DNA of 64,000 nt, from NCBI RefSeq assembly GCF_020982545.1, contig NZ_JAJKLK010000007.1:1-64000 (forward strand). Reading direction: 5' to 3'. The translations under genes were made by a program, and so were the position numbers. Of the stretch, positions 33,528 through 42,007 are shown in pieces. The stretch's first letter is position 1; the number at the start of each line of letters is the position of its first letter. The notes beneath the pieces were generated by a model that ran no database searches, was not told the DNA's origin, and was given only the letters and a program-made list of their open reading frames with translations. The DNA comes from Streptomyces sp. MNU76 (GTDB lineage: Bacteria; Actinomycetota; Actinomycetes; Streptomycetales; Streptomycetaceae).

Positions 33528-35249
33528 GTGACGGAGTCCGGGGACGGCGGGCCGGTGGAGGACCGCAAGCCGGTGTCGGACGAGGCGGGCAGTGCCTTCG
33601 CGCCGGTGGGGTTCACGCTGGGGATCGACGGGGACGCGTCGGTGACCTCGGAGTTCGCGATCCCGGCGGGGCTGGACGTGCCGCCCGCGGGAGCGGAGGC
33701 CGAGGCGCAGACGACCTCCGAGTTCGCGCTGCCGGAGGGGCTGGCGCCGCCCGAGGGGGTCCCGGACGAGCACGAGGGGTCCGCGTTCAGCGTGCCGCGG
33801 ACCTACAGCACGCGGCACGCGCCGGTCGCGTTCACACCGGCCGGCGGGATCCCGACCGTCAGTCTGACCAAGGACGTGCCCTGGCAGGACCGGATGCGCA
33901 CGATGCTGCGGATGCCGGTGGCGGAGCGGCCCGCGCCGGAGCCGTCGGCGCGCGCGGAGGGCGACACGGGGCCCGCCGTGCCCCGTGTGCTCGACCTCAC
34001 CCTGAGGATTGGCGAGCTGCTGCTGGCGGGCGGCGAGGGCGCGGAGGACGTGGAGGCGGCGATGTTCGCCGTGTGCCGGTCCTACGGCCTCGACCGCTGC
34101 GAGCCGACGGTGACCTTCACCCAGCTGTCGGTCACCTACCAGCCGTCGCTGGTGGACGACCCGGTCACGGCGTCGAGGATCGTCCGGCGCCGGGCCACCG
34201 ACTACAACCGGCTCGCGGCCGTCTTCCGGCTGGTGGACGACCTCAGCGACCCGGAGACCGCGATCTCGCTGGAGGAGGCGTACCGGCGGCTGGCGGAGAT
34301 ACGGCGCAACCGGCACCCGTATCCCGGCTGGACGCTGACCCTGGCGAGCGGATTGCTGGCGGGGGCCGCGTCCGTGCTGGTCGGCGGTGGCGTCGTCGTG
34401 TTCGTGGCGGCGGCGCTCGGCGCGATGCTCGGCGACCGGCTGGCGTGGCTGTGCTCCGGGCGCGGGCTGCCGGAGTTCTACCAGTTCCTGGTGGCCGCGA
34501 TGCCCCCGGCGGCGATCGGGGTGGCGCTGACCGTGGCGCACGTGGACGTGAAGGCGTCCGCCGTCATCACCGGTGGGCTGTTCGCGCTGCTGCCCGGGCG
34601 GGCGCTCGTGGCGGGTGTGCAGGACGGGCTGACCGGCTTCTACATCACCGCCTCCGCGCGGCTCCTGGAGGTCATGTACCTCTTCGTGGGCATCGTGGTG
34701 GGGGTGCTGCTGGTTCTGTACTTCGGTGTGAAGCTGGGCGCCGAGCTGAACCCGGACGCGGCGCTCGGCAGCGCGGACCGGCCGCTGTTGCAGCTCGGGG
34801 CGTCGATGCTGCTGTCGTTGACGTTCGCCCTGCTGCTTCAGCAGGAACGATCCACCGTGCTGGCGGTGACCCTCAACGGCGGGGTGGCCTGGGCGGTGTA
34901 CGGGGCCATGCACGAGGCGGGCGGGATCTCACCGGTGGCCTCCACCGCCGTGGCGGCGGGGCTGGTGGGGCTGTTCGGACAGTTGCTGTCGCGGTACCGG
35001 TTCGCTTCCGCGCTGCCCTATACGACCGCGGCGATCGGTCCCCTGTTGCCGGGGTCGGCCACGTATTTCGGGTTGTTGGCCTTCGCGCAGAACGATGTGG
35101 ACGCGGGGTTGGTGTCGCTCACCAAGGCCGCGGCGTTGGCCATGGCCATCGCGATCGGGGTGAACCTGGGATCCGAGCTGTTCCGGTTGTTCCTGCCGGG
35201 GGCCGCGCGGGCGGGCCGCAAGGCGGCGAAGCGGACGCGGGGGTTCTAG
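33528..35249 (+). CDS. Threonine/serine exporter-family membrane protein (ThrE-like, fused two-domain form)
   Basis: About 573 aa from GTG 33528 (GTG 33522 and 33498 are alternatives; GGCGGAG precedes 33528). The first about 140 residues are acidic and low-complexity, with repeated TSEFAxPxGL units. The soluble ThrE domain follows (LRIGELLLAGGEGAEDVEAAM), then about ten membrane segments from about residue 285 (LASGLLAGAASVLVGGGVVVFVA and others) ending at the C-terminal exporter repeat with ALPYTTAAIGPLLPGSATYFG. Family members export threonine and serine. The TAG stop (35247-35249) is part of a CTAG on which a MITE-like element is inserted. Confidence 0.9.
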   Translation: MTESGDGGPVEDRKPVSDEAGSAFAPVGFTLGIDGDASVTSEFAIPAGLDVPPAGAEAEAQTTSEFALPEGLAPPEGVPDEHEGSAFSVPRTYSTRHAPVAFTPAGGIPTVSLTKDVPWQDRMRTMLRMPVAERPAPEPSARAEGDTGPAVPRVLDLTLRIGELLLAGGEGAEDVEAAMFAVCRSYGLDRCEPTVTFTQLSVTYQPSLVDDPVTASRIVRRRATDYNRLAAVFRLVDDLSDPETAISLEEAYRRLAEIRRNRHPYPGWTLTLASGLLAGAASVLVGGGVVVFVAAALGAMLGDRLAWLCSGRGLPEFYQFLVAAMPPAAIGVALTVAHVDVKASAVITGGLFALLPGRALVAGVQDGLTGFYITASARLLEVMYLFVGIVVGVLLVLYFGVKLGAELNPDAALGSADRPLLQLGASMLLSLTFALLLQQERSTVLAVTLNGGVAWAVYGAMHEAGGISPVASTAVAAGLVGLFGQLLSRYRFASALPYTTAAIGPLLPGSATYFGLLAFAQNDVDAGLVSLTKAAALAMAIAIGVNLGSELFRLFLPGAARAGRKAAKRTRGF

Positions 35250-35359
35250 GGCGTGTTTCGGAAGTCCCTTCTGCTCTGCGACGCCCGGCACGCACTCTCG
35301 CCGCACCGGACGCCGCAGAGCCGCCCTTCGGGCGACGAAGGGACTTCCGAAACACGCCC
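35249..35359. mobile_element. MITE-like element A, 111 bp, 24-bp terminal inverted repeats
   Basis: The left end gggcgtgtttcggaagtccc and right end gggacttccgaaacacgccc are perfect inverted copies (about 24 bp including flanking A/T). TA lies immediately outside both ends (35247-35248 and 35360-35361), so the original target was CTAG. The interior shares sequence, in reverse orientation, with element B at 42007-42216. No transposase is encoded. The first base of the element supplies the G of the exporter's TAG stop. Confidence 0.8.
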
Positions 35360-35395
35360 TAGCGCCGGTGCCTAATAGCTCGGGGTCTGCTGGGT

Positions 35396-35460
35396 GTTGG
35401 CGGCTGCGGGTCGATGGTGACTGATCGCGCCCACGCGGCGGAGCCGCACATGGACACGGT
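35396..35460. repeat. Dispersed repeat family, copy 3 (partial)
   Basis: Includes gatcgcgcccacgcggcgga gccgca, matching the copies near 31070 and 59440, and runs into the DedA-gene terminator. Confidence 0.6.
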
Positions 35461-35494
35461 CCCGCGCCCCTTGAAAGCGGGGCGCGGGACCGTG
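35455..35494 (-). terminator. Strong terminator after the DedA gene
   Basis: Arms cacggtcccgcgcccc (35455-35470) and ggggcgcgggaccgtg (35479-35494) form a perfect 16-bp stem around ttgaaagc, a few bases past the minus-strand stop at 35499. Confidence 0.85.
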
Positions 35495-35498
35495 GTTG

Positions 35499-36446
35499 TC
35501 AGTACCGGGGGTGGTCTTGGCCCTGGTAGCCCTGCTGGTTCCGGTTCTGGGGGTACTGACCGCCCTGCGGGTACTGCGGGGCGTAGGGCTGCTGCGGGGG
35601 CTGCTGGTAGCCGTAGTTCTCCTGGTAGCCCTGCTGCTGATGGCCGTGGTGGCCCTGGTGGCCGTAACCCTGGTGGTCGTGCGCCTGGTTGCCGTAGCCC
35701 TGGTTCTGGTCGTACGACGGCTGCCGGGGCTGGTCGGTCGACGGGATGCGGCGGAGCTGGGTCGTCGCGTCGTCCATGACCGGGGCGGCGGCGGAGTGCT
35801 GCTGCGGGGCCTGCTGGGGCTGGTTCTTCTTCGCCTTCCTCGCCTTGAGGAGCTCGAAGATGATCGGGAGCACCGAGATGAGGACGATGAGGATGAGCAT
35901 CGCCTCGATGTTCTTGTGCACGAACTCGATCTGACCGAGCCAGGAGCCGAGGAGCGTGACACCCGCGCCCCAGAGGATGGCGCCGACGATGTTGAAGACG
36001 ATGAACGTGCGGTACCGCATGCCGCTGACGCCCGCGATGATCGGCGTGAACGTCCGCACGATGGGCACGAAGCGGGCCAGGATCAGGGACTTCGGACCGT
36101 GCTTCTCGAAGAACTCGTGGGCCTTGGTGACGTTCTCCTGCTTGAAGAAGCGGGAGTCGGGGCGGTTGAAGAGGGCGGGGCCGACCTTCTTGCCGAACAT
36201 GTACCCCACCTGGTCGCCCAGGATGGCCGAGACGCAGATCAGCACGATCGCCAGCCAGAGCGGGAAGTCCAGCTGATCGGTGGTGATCAGCAGGCCGGCC
36301 GTGAAGAGCAGCGAGTCACCGGGCAGGAAGAACCCGAAGAACAGGCCGGACTCGGCGAACACGATCAGGAGCAGGCCCCAGATGCCGAACGAATTGAGCA
36401 GGTAGTCCGGATCCAGCCAGCTCGGTCCGAGGGCGATCGTCTGCAC
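35499..36446 (-). CDS. DedA-family membrane protein with Gln/Tyr/Gly-rich tail
   Basis: 315 aa. Residues about 1-210 form the DedA/SNARE-associated (VTT) domain: FGIWGLLLIVFAESGLFFGFFLPGD near 20-44 with the conserved Glu, GYMFGKKVG, ARFVPIVRTFTPIIAGVSGM (FxRxxPxxR/T-like motif) and several membrane helices. DedA proteins act in lipid recycling, including undecaprenyl phosphate flipping, and proton-dependent transport. From about residue 215 the tail is low complexity, rich in Gln, Tyr, Gly and His with repeated GYG/QGY units (about 100 aa), unlike standard DedA proteins of about 200 aa. Tail probably cytoplasmic and disordered. Confidence 0.92.
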   Translation of the reverse strand: MQTIALGPSWLDPDYLLNSFGIWGLLLIVFAESGLFFGFFLPGDSLLFTAGLLITTDQLDFPLWLAIVLICVSAILGDQVGYMFGKKVGPALFNRPDSRFFKQENVTKAHEFFEKHGPKSLILARFVPIVRTFTPIIAGVSGMRYRTFIVFNIVGAILWGAGVTLLGSWLGQIEFVHKNIEAMLILIVLISVLPIIFELLKARKAKKNQPQQAPQQHSAAAPVMDDATTQLRRIPSTDQPRQPSYDQNQGYGNQAHDHQGYGHQGHHGHQQQGYQENYGYQQPPQQPYAPQYPQGGQYPQNRNQQGYQGQDHPRY

Positions 36447-36651
36447 GGTTCCGGGCTCCTGGGGGGTGAGGAAGAGGGAACGCCTGTGGGCGGGGACCCA
36501 CGACGGCGGGTCGCACAGGCGGTGGGACCCATAGGGGTGACCAAAGCTATCAACGCACGGTCACCCCACTAGGTTCCACGGGTTCCCCCAGAGTGCCCTG
36601 TGGCCGCACTGAGACCAAGCCGTGTGGTCAGCGGGGCGGGCGGAGGCGCGG

Positions 36652-37413
36652 TCAGGGGCGCTTGCGGGCCGCGTTCGCGTTGATCGCGTCCCGCAGGTGT
36701 TCGGCGAGTCCCGGGCGCATCGCGTCGTAGAACGCCGTGAAGCGCTCGTCGGAGACGTACATCTCGCCGAGGCCCTGGTGCATCTCGTACGGGCAGTCGT
36801 AGAACCAGGTGACGATGTGCTGCCGGTGCTCCTCGGCCATGTTCATGGCCGCCTCGCCGGTCGGCTCCTCGCCGGCGGCCATCAGGGCGTCGTAGCGCGC
36901 GCCCCAGGCGGCCGCCTCGGCCTGCATGCGCTTCCAGTCCTCCTTGGTGTAGGCGGCGGTGCGGCGCTGCGACTCGGCGTACGCCTCCGTGCCGCCCCAG
37001 CGCTGTTCCGCCTCCTCCGCGTACTGCTCGGGATCCTTGTCGCCGAAGACCTCGAACCGTTCCTCGGGGGTGAGGTTGATGCCCATCCTGCGTGCCTCCA
37101 TGGCGTGTTCCACGGCCGCGGCCATCTTCCGCAGCTTCTCGATCCGGGCGGTCAGCAGTTCGTGCTGGCGGCGCAGGTGCGCCCGCGGGTCCGCATCCGG
37201 GTCGTCGAGCAGGGTCGCGACCTCGTCGAGGGGGAAGCCGAGCTCCCGGTAGAACAGGATCCGCTGGAGCCGGTCGAGGTCGTCGTCGGCGTAGCGGCGG
37301 TGGCCCGCGTGGGTGCGCTCGCTCGGTACGAGGAGGCCGATCTCGTCGTAGTGGTGCAGCGTGCGCACCGTGATCCCGGCGTAGCCCGCGACCTGTCCCA
37401 CGGTGTGGCTCAT
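36652..37413 (-). CDS. tipA: TipA-like MerR-family regulator with thiopeptide-binding domain
   Basis: 253 aa, the length of TipAL. Residues 1-70 are the MerR winged helix (YAGITVRTLHHYDEIGLLVP), 75-105 the dimerisation coiled coil, and 110-253 the TipAS drug-binding domain with Trp/His/Cys-containing helices (HIVTWFYDCPYEMHQGLGEMY, quoted here in part: WFYDCPYEMHQGLG); the Cys in this segment is the one that traps thiopeptides in known TipA. Met110 (MGINLTPEE, 37086) matches the known internal start that yields the 144-aa TipAS. Known TipAL activates its own promoter on thiostrepton binding; operator is upstream. Confidence 0.94.
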   Translation of the reverse strand: MSHTVGQVAGYAGITVRTLHHYDEIGLLVPSERTHAGHRRYADDDLDRLQRILFYRELGFPLDEVATLLDDPDADPRAHLRRQHELLTARIEKLRKMAAAVEHAMEARRMGINLTPEERFEVFGDKDPEQYAEEAEQRWGGTEAYAESQRRTAAYTKEDWKRMQAEAAAWGARYDALMAAGEEPTGEAAMNMAEEHRQHIVTWFYDCPYEMHQGLGEMYVSDERFTAFYDAMRPGLAEHLRDAINANAARKRP

Positions 37414-37451
37414 GGCTTCCGCTCCTTTGTCGGTCGTGTTCCAGGCTCGGT

Positions 37452-37473
37452 CCTCACGTGACGTTAGGTGCAA
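37452..37473 (-). promoter_or_regulatory. TipA operator and -35 element
   Basis: The imperfect palindrome cctcacgtgacgttagg (37452-37468) with the adjacent minus-strand TTGCAC (-35, 37473-37468) lies 39 bp upstream of the tipA start and matches the architecture of the known ptipA promoter, where the MerR-type dyad sits in an over-long spacer. Read from the gene side it is CCTAACGTcACGTGAGG. Confidence 0.8.
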
Positions 37474-37858
37474 GTTCTTTGTGCTCACCGACCGCCGGGG
37501 CCGGGCAGTGGCCCTCCGGCGGTCAGCGCCGGGCCGTAGCGGACCGTGCACTTCCGCAAGGCTCGGGGCTGGTGAAACGCACTGGCGACACGTCACACGC
37601 GGCTCACTGTGCACAACGCGAAGCCGGGGCGCGTGGACCGTGCACTTGTGCAATGGCTCGCGGCCCGGCGCACTTCCTACGCTGAGCGCGCGTCGTCCGG
37701 GGCCTTCCTCCCCAGGTGGTACCGGACGACGCAGGCCACCGCCCGCGCGGTGTCCGCGGACGAGAACGCCCGGCCCGTCACGGGGGTGCGGGCCAGGCGT
37801 TCCGTCGACGGCCGCCGTCGCCTCCTCCGACCCCGTAGTTCCCAGCGGAGGGACTGTC
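37474..37858. other. Divergent promoter region between tipA and a cupin gene, with TGCAC direct repeats
   Basis: A 385-bp gap. It holds two similar boxes, ggaccgtgcacttccgcaag (about 37541-37560) and ggaccgtgcacttgtgcaat (about 37634-37653), the second containing the palindrome TGCACTTGTGCA, plus a TGTGCACA near 37610. These look like binding sites for a regulator of the cupin gene. No protein-coding frame with a convincing start is seen. Confidence 0.45.
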
Positions 37859-38200
37859 TTGAACCAGACCGACAAGAGGGACACCTCGTTCGCCGACCTC
37901 GGCACGGCGCTGGAAGGTGTGGACCGCGACCGTCTGACGATCGTGCCCCTCTTCGCGGGCGACGACGCCGGGCTCACCGCCCATCTCGTGGTGTGGCCGC
38001 CGAACGCGCCGAGCCAGGCCTGTGTGCACGGGGACTTCGCCGAGGCCGCCCACATCGTCGCGGGCAGCATCATCGACGAGGACGGGACGGAGCACCGGGC
38101 GGGCCGGCTGTGGATGCGCCCGGCGCACCATGTGCACCACCCGCGCGCCGGCGCCGAGGGCGCCCAACTCGTCCTGTGGCGGGCGCCCGTACCGGCGTGA
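37859..38200 (+). CDS. Small cupin-like protein
   Basis: 113 aa from TTG 37859, preceded by GGAGGGA at good spacing. The single-domain beta-barrel pattern shows HLVVWPPNAPSQACVHGDFAEAAHIVAGSI then WMRPAHHVHHPRAGAEGAQLVLW, with the His pairs suited to bind a metal as in cupins. Diverges from tipA. Function unknown; small cupins often bind metals or sugars, and the neighbouring repeats suggest regulation. Confidence 0.75.
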   Translation: MNQTDKRDTSFADLGTALEGVDRDRLTIVPLFAGDDAGLTAHLVVWPPNAPSQACVHGDFAEAAHIVAGSIIDEDGTEHRAGRLWMRPAHHVHHPRAGAEGAQLVLWRAPVPA

Positions 38201-38213
38201 GGATCCCCTGGGC

Positions 38214-38247
38214 AACCCGCGCACGTGTTTGGGGACGTGCGCGGGTT
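38214..38247. terminator. Bidirectional terminator between cupin and PucR-type genes
   Basis: Arms aacccgcgcacgt (38214-38226) and acgtgcgcgggtt (38235-38247) pair perfectly around gtttgggg in the gap between two convergent genes; A/T pairs at the stem base give U tracts either way. Confidence 0.8.
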
Positions 38248-38284
38248 TCGGTCTTAGGCGCCGGTCGTGCCGGGGGCCGGTCGC

Positions 38285-40393
38285 TCAGGAGCCGCGGGGC
38301 GGCTGGGTCAGGGCCGGGCGGCCCAGGAGCACGTGCAGGGCGAGGGCGATGTCGGCCACGGTCACCACGTCGGTGTCGGTGATGCCGACCATCTTGGTGG
38401 AGAAGTCCATGCCGAGCACGCCCGCCGCGTCCCGGGTGTGGTTGCGGACGGTGGCCTCGGAGAGGCCGAGGGCGCGGGCGGTCTCCCTGGTGCTGAGGTT
38501 GTTCTCCAGCCAGACGCAGAGGGTCTCGACGAGGTCGCGCTGATCCGCCCGTACAGGGCGCAGGCGCTCCTCCGCCCAGGCGGCGGTGCCGCAGTCCTCG
38601 GCCGCGGCCGCCATCAGCGCCGCGAAGTCGGGTGGCGTGGCGGGGGTGTCCGGGTGCGGTGAGGCAGGGGTGTCGGTCCCCGGGGGCGCGTCCAGGTCCA
38701 GGTCCGGGCCAGGGTCGGGGTCCGGCAGGGCGAGGATGTCGAGGGCGAGCAGCGTCAGGACGCGGTCGTTGGCGGAGCCCCGGAGGTCCAGGGAGAGGAT
38801 CTTCCCGGCCCGGTTGAGACGCTGCGTGACCGTGTTGCGGTGGACGCCGAGGCCGCCGGCGGCCTCCGTGTGCTTGAAGCTGAGGGCGGTCGGGAGGGTC
38901 TCCAGCAGCAGCTTCCGCTCGTCGCCGCGGCCGGGGAAGTCGTCCAGGAGCGGGGCCATCAGGGCCGCCGCCCAGGCCTTCGCCTCCCGTCTGGGCAGCA
39001 GGGGGGCGAACTTGGCCTTGGAGCCGCCCAGCCGGACGCGGTGCGGGGTGCCCGCCGCGTCGCCGACCGCCGTCAGGGCCTCCAGATAGCCGACCGCGGT
39101 CTCGGCGAGCGCGTGCGGTCGGCTCTGGCCCATGAGATGGCCCTCGCGGGCGGCGATCATCTCCTTGAGGACCGACTCGACCCGGTCGCCCTCGCGGGCG
39201 GGGTCAAGGATGAGGATGTGCTTCGGCTTGCCCGGGCACGGGGCCACGATCGCCTGCTCGGCCAGGGTTCGCTCGCACCAGATGAGGGTGGCCTCGCGCT
39301 CCTGTGGTCCGGTGTCGACGACGAAGACGCGGGCGGTGTCGGTGTCCAGCAGGGCCTGTGCGGCGCCCGTGTAGACCACCTGTGCCAGAACCGTTTCTCC
39401 GCGCATGAGCAGCTGGAACGCGGCGTGCCGCACCGCCCGCGGGGTGCGGGTCCTGGCCAGCTGCTCGCGGCGGGCCTGGTCGCACAGTCCGAGGAGCTTC
39501 GCCGCGTGCTGGATCAGGGCCGTGGCCGCGCGGTCGAAGGGTTCGTGGGTGGCGATGGCCAGCCGGACCTCGTCGTCGCCGCCCGGGAAGCCCGGGGAGC
39601 CTGGGGAGCCTGGGGAGCCTAGGGAGCCCGGGGAGCCTGGGGAGATCGACACGATCCGGGTGTGCATGGCGCCGTCGTGCGCCTCGCGTGCGCCGTGCGC
39701 GCTGGTGATGACGGCGTGGGCCAGGCCGGCGGGCGCGCTGTCGGGCGCCGCCGCGAGGACGCCGCGCCGGGCCGAGCTGACGAGGACCTCGGCGTCCAGG
39801 GCCACCGAGAGCCAGTCGGCGATGCGCCGCGCGGCCGTGGGGTCGGCGAGACGGGCCGGGAGCCGGTTGAGGAGGCCGTCGAGGTGCTGGACCTGGCGCT
39901 CCGCGAACTGGGCGCGCCGCAGCCGCAGGTCCTCGTTGACGTGGGCCCAGGCGGTGGTCTCGGCGGAGGTCGCCAGCAGGGGCAGTTCCAGGCGGTTCGC
40001 GGCGGTGAGGGTGGCGTCGGGGAGGGTGCGCAGGTCGTGCCCAGGGGTGCCGATCACCAGGCCGGCCGCCTTGCGCCGGTCCAGGAGCCGGATCAGGTGG
40101 TCGAGCGCGCGCAGGTGGGCCGGGGTCGGCCGGGGCGTGTCCATGGTGACCAGGAAGAGCGTCCCGTCCTCGAACGGGGTGTCGGCCGCGAGGTCGCCGA
40201 GCGTGTGCGGAGCCTCGGTCAGCGGCCTGGCGACGACCTCGGTGACCCGGGTCGCGCCGTGGCGGGAGGCGTGGCCCGGCTGGAGGAACCTCAGCCGCAG
40301 CTGCTGCCGCTCATTGATCAGATAGTCAAGGGTGGGCAACTGCGCCGTCCCTCCCCGGTCACGCACGTGGGTGCGCGGGACGCTCAACTCCAC
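38285..40393 (-). CDS. PucR-family transcriptional regulator with two HTH modules
   Basis: 702 aa. The N-terminus (about 25-150) is a PucR sensing domain (ARPLTEAPHTLGDLA, then DGTLFLVTMDTPRPTPAHLRALDHLIRLLDRR). A central GGDEF-like/CdaR region (about 330-480) follows a linker with repeated PGS/SPG tripeptides (about 250-270). Two helix-turn-helix segments are visible near the end: HTEAAGGLGVHRNTVTQRLNR (about 555-575) and NLSTRETARALGLSEATVRNHTR (about 645-667). It is divergent from gadB; regulation of gadB is inference. Ligand unknown. Confidence 0.85.
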   Translation of the reverse strand: MELSVPRTHVRDRGGTAQLPTLDYLINERQQLRLRFLQPGHASRHGATRVTEVVARPLTEAPHTLGDLAADTPFEDGTLFLVTMDTPRPTPAHLRALDHLIRLLDRRKAAGLVIGTPGHDLRTLPDATLTAANRLELPLLATSAETTAWAHVNEDLRLRRAQFAERQVQHLDGLLNRLPARLADPTAARRIADWLSVALDAEVLVSSARRGVLAAAPDSAPAGLAHAVITSAHGAREAHDGAMHTRIVSISPGSPGSLGSPGSPGSPGFPGGDDEVRLAIATHEPFDRAATALIQHAAKLLGLCDQARREQLARTRTPRAVRHAAFQLLMRGETVLAQVVYTGAAQALLDTDTARVFVVDTGPQEREATLIWCERTLAEQAIVAPCPGKPKHILILDPAREGDRVESVLKEMIAAREGHLMGQSRPHALAETAVGYLEALTAVGDAAGTPHRVRLGGSKAKFAPLLPRREAKAWAAALMAPLLDDFPGRGDERKLLLETLPTALSFKHTEAAGGLGVHRNTVTQRLNRAGKILSLDLRGSANDRVLTLLALDILALPDPDPGPDLDLDAPPGTDTPASPHPDTPATPPDFAALMAAAAEDCGTAAWAEERLRPVRADQRDLVETLCVWLENNLSTRETARALGLSEATVRNHTRDAAGVLGMDFSTKMVGITDTDVVTVADIALALHVLLGRPALTQPPRGS
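39594..39643. repeat. 9-bp tandem repeats (ggggagcct) in the PucR-type gene
   Basis: At least five near-perfect 9-bp units in frame encode alternating Ser-Pro-Gly in the linker of the regulator. In-frame units mean copy changes alter linker length without breaking the protein. Confidence 0.85.
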
Positions 40394-40567
40394 CTGCTCT
40401 GTTCGCTCTTGTCGTACGTCTTGGCATGCGTCCTGTCATACGTGGTGTGCGTTCGGCAGCGTAATGGACGGACGATACGACCGACACATCATCCTCACAG
40501 CCCACCCGCACCCCTTCCGCGCATCTGTGAGGTGCGCGTCCCCGGCAGGGGACCTACCGTCGAAGGC

Positions 40568-42007
40568 ATGCCACTGCACCGATGGGACAGCGACGCCCCG
40601 CAGGACGCCGGGCGCGACCGGCACGACGGGCACCGGCTCGCCGTGAACCCCTTCTACGGCCAGGCCAACCCGGTGGGCGGCATGACGGAGGCCCCGCCCA
40701 AGCACCGGCTGCCCGAGGCGCCGCTGCCCCCCTCCACGGCGTACCAGCTCGTCCACGACGAGCTCATGCTGGACGGGAACTCACGGCTGAACCTCGCCAC
40801 CTTCGTCACCACCTGGATGGAGCCCCAGGCGGGGGTGCTGATGAGCGAGTGCCGGGACAAGAACATGATCGACAAGGACGAGTACCCGCGCACGGCCGAG
40901 CTGGAGCGGCGGTGCGTGGCGATGCTCGCCGACCTGTGGAACGCGCCGGACCCGGCCGCCGCCGTCGGCTGCTCGACCACCGGGTCCAGCGAGGCGTGCA
41001 TGCTCGCCGGGATGGCCCTCAAGCGGCGGTGGGCGAACCGGAACGCCGACCGCTACCCGTCGGCGGGCGCCCGGCCCAACCTGGTCATGGGGGTCAACGT
41101 CCAGGTCTGCTGGGACAAGTTCTGCAACTTCTGGGAGGTGGAGGCGCGGCAGGTGCCCATGGAGGGCGACCGGTTCCATCTCGATCCGGCGGCGGCCGCG
41201 GCGCTGTGCGACGAGAACACGATCGGGGTGGTGGGCGTGCTCGGTTCCACCTTCGACGGGTCGTACGAGCCGATCGCCGAGCTGTGCGCGGCCCTCGACG
41301 ACCTCCAGGAACGTACCGGTCTGGATGTGCCCGTACATGTCGACGGGGCGTCCGGGGCCATGGTCGCCCCCTTCCTCGACGAGGAGCTGGTCTGGGACTT
41401 CCGGCTGCCCCGGGTGTCGTCGATCAACACCTCCGGGCACAAGTACGGGCTGGTGTATCCGGGGGTGGGCTGGGCGCTCTGGCGCTCCGCCGCCGAGCTG
41501 CCGGAGGAGCTGGTGTTCCGGGTGAACTACCTGGGCGGGGACATGCCCACGTTCGCGCTGAACTTCTCCCGGCCGGGGGCGCAGGTCGTGGCGCAGTACT
41601 ACACGTTCCTGCGGCTCGGGCGGGAGGGGTACCGGGCCGTGCAGCGGTCGACGCGGGACGTGGCGACCGGGCTCGCGGAGGAGGTGGCGAAGTTCGGGGA
41701 CTTCCGGCTGCTGACCCGGGGTGACGAGTTGCCGGTGTTCGCCTTCACGACGGAGGAGGGGGTCACCGCGTTCGACGTCTTCGACGTGGCGCGGCGGATG
41801 CGGGAGAAGGGGTGGCTGGTGCCCGCGTACACGTTCCCGGAGAACCGGGAGGACCTGTCCGTGCTGCGGGTGGTGTGCCGGAACGGGTTCACGACCGATC
41901 TCGCGGAGCTGTTCCTGGAGGATCTGGGGCAGCTGCTGCCCGAGCTTCGGCGGCAGTCGGGGCCGGCGGTGCGGGACAAGGGGGCGGCGACGGGGTTTCA
42001 CCACTAG
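40568..42007 (+). CDS. gadB: Glutamate decarboxylase
   Basis: PLP enzyme converting glutamate to GABA and CO2, consuming a proton. 479 aa from ATG 40568. Group II decarboxylase signatures: LNLATFVTTWM near 70, GCSTTGSSEACMLAGMALKRRW near 130-150, VHVDGASGAMVAPF near 258-271 (PLP Asp) and the Schiff-base Lys of NTSGHKYGLVYPG at residue 292. Divergent from the PucR-type regulator. Its TAG stop is the target of a MITE-like element (B). No antiporter gene is adjacent. Confidence 0.95.
   Translation: MPLHRWDSDAPQDAGRDRHDGHRLAVNPFYGQANPVGGMTEAPPKHRLPEAPLPPSTAYQLVHDELMLDGNSRLNLATFVTTWMEPQAGVLMSECRDKNMIDKDEYPRTAELERRCVAMLADLWNAPDPAAAVGCSTTGSSEACMLAGMALKRRWANRNADRYPSAGARPNLVMGVNVQVCWDKFCNFWEVEARQVPMEGDRFHLDPAAAAALCDENTIGVVGVLGSTFDGSYEPIAELCAALDDLQERTGLDVPVHVDGASGAMVAPFLDEELVWDFRLPRVSSINTSGHKYGLVYPGVGWALWRSAAELPEELVFRVNYLGGDMPTFALNFSRPGAQVVAQYYTFLRLGREGYRAVQRSTRDVATGLAEEVAKFGDFRLLTRGDELPVFAFTTEEGVTAFDVFDVARRMREKGWLVPAYTFPENREDLSVLRVVCRNGFTTDLAELFLEDLGQLLPELRRQSGPAVRDKGAATGFHH

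Noticed and set aside
37614..37622. TGTGCACA as a LexA or ClgR box
   Set aside because: It matches neither GAAC-N4-GTTC-type nor GTTCGC-N5-GCGAAC consensus.
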